From Bacteroidaceae bacterium (GTDB lineage: Bacteria; Bacteroidota; Bacteroidia; Bacteroidales; Bacteroidaceae), in the NCBI GenBank assembly GCA_017529865.1, contig JAFXNA010000009.1, positions 37,059-101,058 on the forward strand: a stretch of 64,000 nt of DNA, given 5' to 3'. A program made the translations under genes and the position numbers. This document shows, piece after piece, positions 62,394 through 64,000 of the stretch; the stretch's first letter is position 1; the number at the start of each line of letters is the position of its first letter. The notes beneath the pieces are model-generated. The model did not search any database, was not told where the DNA came from, and worked only from the letters and a program-made list of their open reading frames with translations.

Positions 62394-63052
62394 TATACCC
62401 CCCATTCTGTGTGAGCAGACTTGAATACTTTCTTGCTGTTCACAATGCTGATAACACACTTTTTAACGTTCTTGGTGTTAGGATATTCCCTTACACCGTT
62501 TCTACGAATAAGACGAATCACTTCGGTAGACTTAATCAGGTTGCTGGTATTCCTTTCCATCGTCGATATCGACTTGCTCACTCCACCAATTCGACCATCC
62601 GTTGTAAAATTGGGACCACCAGACATGCCAAGCTGCAGAGTTCCAGTCATGCGATAATAACTATAATCACCGTCGTAACGATATTGAACACGGATGTTCA
62701 TCGGGATAACAGTCAAATCATGGTCAAGGAACGGTTCAGGGTAGCCGTACGAGGTAAGTTTTTCCCCGATAGGCAATTCTGTGTGTGCAATACGACATAC
62801 CCTAGGCATTTCAACAGGTTCCTCGTCCAGCTTCAACAGAACAATGTCTCTGTCCTTATCGTAATCAACGATATGCACCTTATAGCACGAATCGTTCTGG
62901 ATATCGTAATAACAATTGTAGTCGTAATCCTCTACGACATGATATGCCGTTACGATGTACTCGGAGTTGATAAAGAACCCCGTTCCATTATGAAAGCCTT
63001 CCGCAAAGGTCATTGCGACGAAAGCAAGGATGATGACGATTAGCTGTTTCAT
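62393..63052 (-). CDS. Exported trypsin-like serine protease, 219 aa
   Basis: Signal peptide MKQLIVIILAFVAMTFA. Catalytic triad complete: H38 (YIVTAYHVVED), D69 (DKDRDIVLLKLD), S144 (LQLGMSGGPNF). HtrA-like fold without a PDZ domain. It lies between the two halves of the ligase gene and has its own promoter (63080-63108). Likely acts in the periplasm on host or competing-phage proteins. Related in layout to the pseudoprotease at 55961. Confidence 0.9.
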   Translation of the reverse strand: MKQLIVIILAFVAMTFAEGFHNGTGFFINSEYIVTAYHVVEDYDYNCYYDIQNDSCYKVHIVDYDKDRDIVLLKLDEEPVEMPRVCRIAHTELPIGEKLTSYGYPEPFLDHDLTVIPMNIRVQYRYDGDYSYYRMTGTLQLGMSGGPNFTTDGRIGGVSKSISTMERNTSNLIKSTEVIRLIRRNGVREYPNTKNVKKCVISIVNSKKVFKSAHTEWGV

Positions 63053-63079
63053 GATGTTACCTCTCTTGTTTATACCTAA

Positions 63080-63108
63080 AATATACCTAATTAAATACTT
63101 TTTGGCAA
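63080..63108 (-). promoter_or_regulatory. Promoter for the protease-ligase-dut operon
   Basis: Minus strand: TTGCCA, 17 bp with TTTAA at positions 8-12, TATATT. A TATAAACA box also lies at 63067-63074, so early and late control may overlap. AGAGAGG before ATG 63052. Confidence 0.75.
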
Positions 63109-63130
63109 CACCTTAAATGTAAAAAATCAT

Positions 63131-64000
63131 TTACACAACCTTATCAACCTGCGGAATTACCTCCCCATGACGGGAAATTTGCACTTTACAGCCAATTTGG
63201 ATACCCATTTGCATCATCTTATTCAAATTCGCCAATGATGCACGCTCGACAGTAACCCCGTCCAGTTCAGTCGGGGTCAGGATGGCTACAGGAGAAAGAT
63301 ACCTACCCTTGCAGCTCCATTCTATTCCAATTAGATTGGTTTCGGCAGTTTCCAGCTTGAACTTGATGGCACACTGGGTCATCGGGGTCTTGCGGCGAAG
63401 GTCTTCATAATCGATGTCGTTTATCTTGACAACAATGCCGTCGCAACCATAGTCGATGGATTTCTTTCGACTGGCAAACACCTTTTCACGGAACGCTTCA
63501 ATCTGCTCAATCGTATCGACCAGTTCATACATAGGTACTTCAAACCCGCAGGATTCCAGCCACTGCATCTTTTCCAGTTCAGTCTTGAACTGGGTCGGAG
63601 CCCTGTTGAGAACATCGTATGCGACAAAGGACATATCTTCTGAGCCAGAACCGTCAAGACGCTTCGAGATTCCTGCACTGGCGTTTCTAGCTGTCTTCTT
63701 CGACTGGGAATACTTCTCGATGAAAACACTTTCCTTCAACATGAACTCACCACGGATTGAACCAGTAAAGTTAGGAATTTCATGTTGGAGACCCTTCCAC
63801 TTCAAAGCAGATTGAGTTATATCCTCACCCTGAAAACCGTCTCCACGAGAAATCGCCTGGATGATATGGCCATCCTGATACATCACTTCGCTGCCAGCAC
63901 CATCACACTTACCGTTCAACATAAGTCGATGCTTTCCACCATATTGAGGGAACCATTCTTCCGCAAAAGCTTCCATGTTGGCATACTTCTGCTGTGTTCC
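63131..64000 (-). CDS. ligA: N-terminal part of NAD-dependent DNA ligase (adenylation + OB), start outside window
   Basis: The frame stays open to the right edge (codons before ATG 63976 read ...TQQKYAN), so the start lies beyond. Visible motifs: NGKCDGAG (KxDG, the lysine that takes AMP), SRGDGFQGEDIT, RGEFMLKES, FVAYDVLN, DGIVVKIND, TQCAIKFK, and the OB start GCKVQISRHGEVIPQ. The protein stops right after the OB motif; zinc, HhH and BRCT domains are encoded separately at 61500. Confidence 0.93.
   Translation of the reverse strand, partial: GTQQKYANMEAFAEEWFPQYGGKHRLMLNGKCDGAGSEVMYQDGHIIQAISRGDGFQGEDITQSALKWKGLQHEIPNFTGSIRGEFMLKESVFIEKYSQSKKTARNASAGISKRLDGSGSEDMSFVAYDVLNRAPTQFKTELEKMQWLESCGFEVPMYELVDTIEQIEAFREKVFASRKKSIDYGCDGIVVKINDIDYEDLRRKTPMTQCAIKFKLETAETNLIGIEWSCKGRYLSPVAILTPTELDGVTVERASLANLNKMMQMGIQIGCKVQISRHGEVIPQVDKVV

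Noticed and set aside
61500..64000. Simple sequencing frameshift explaining the two ligase fragments
   Set aside because: A complete 219-codon protease gene with its own promoter and signal peptide lies between the halves, and the second half has its own ribosome site and start codon.

Overview
The window reads as an internal piece of a large (probably jumbo) tailed-phage genome. It is packed almost wall to wall with genes, mostly 50-200 codons long, with ATGA or TAATG overlaps and short leaders. It carries the gene set typical of huge phages: dUTPase, a split NAD-dependent DNA ligase, RtcB with an intein, a tRNA, NadR plus PnuC, ClpX, an orphan DNA methyltransferase, and a CRISPR-Cas locus without adaptation genes. 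No terminase, portal, major capsid or tail gene is recognisable here, so the phage assignment is an inference from gene content and density. The host is not identified. Nearly identical sigma70-like promoters (TTGACA, 17 bp, TATATT) point to a host-type RNA polymerase.

Layout. 1-14.8 kb (minus): about 40 small proteins, nearly all unrecognised, in four or five operons; some are zinc-ribbon or single-membrane proteins, one has an ASCH domain, and a structured RNA candidate lies at 6.55-6.69 kb. 14.9-21.9 kb (plus): a DNA methyltransferase, small zinc and membrane proteins, an SPFH/band-7 membrane protein and a virion-like protein. 21.9-31.5 kb (minus): translation and NAD metabolism, with Pth2-like peptidyl-tRNA hydrolase, RtcB interrupted by an intein, a tRNA, NadR and PnuC. 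31.6-32.9 kb (plus): ClpX. 32.9-39.5 kb (minus): a CRISPR array and a compact type I CRISPR-Cas operon whose order matches type I-F2, plus an unknown gene overlapping cas3. 39.6-44.1 kb (minus): LemA and TPM envelope proteins, two of four paralogues sharing an unusual N-terminal motif, a radical SAM enzyme and a QueC-like enzyme. 44.2-52.6 kb: UDP-galactopyranose mutase, a possible primase-like protein, an alarmone-hydrolase-like HD protein and a metallophosphoesterase. 52.7-56.7 kb: a NUMOD3 protein, a glycosyltransferase and a secreted pseudoprotease. 56.7-60.6 kb: late, virion-like proteins behind a T4-late-like TATAAACT box, and a second small-RNA candidate. 60.6-64 kb (minus): dUTPase and the two ligase halves flanking a secreted serine protease.

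How the parts fit. One set of genes keeps the infected cell productive: tRNA repair, recycling and supply (RtcB, Pth2, tRNA), NAD supply (PnuC imports nicotinamide riboside, NadR converts it to NAD), alarmone removal, and dUTP and nick handling. A second set fights competitors or host defences: CRISPR-Cas, DNA methylation and possibly the QueC/radical SAM pair. A third acts at the envelope: LemA, TPM, SPFH, exported proteases, Glf and the glycosyltransferase. The most unusual items are the CRISPR-Cas system with variable repeats and an extra linked gene, the family sharing the VFETNSSS leader, the two structured-RNA candidates, the ligase split by a protease gene, and a common N-terminal module on late proteins.
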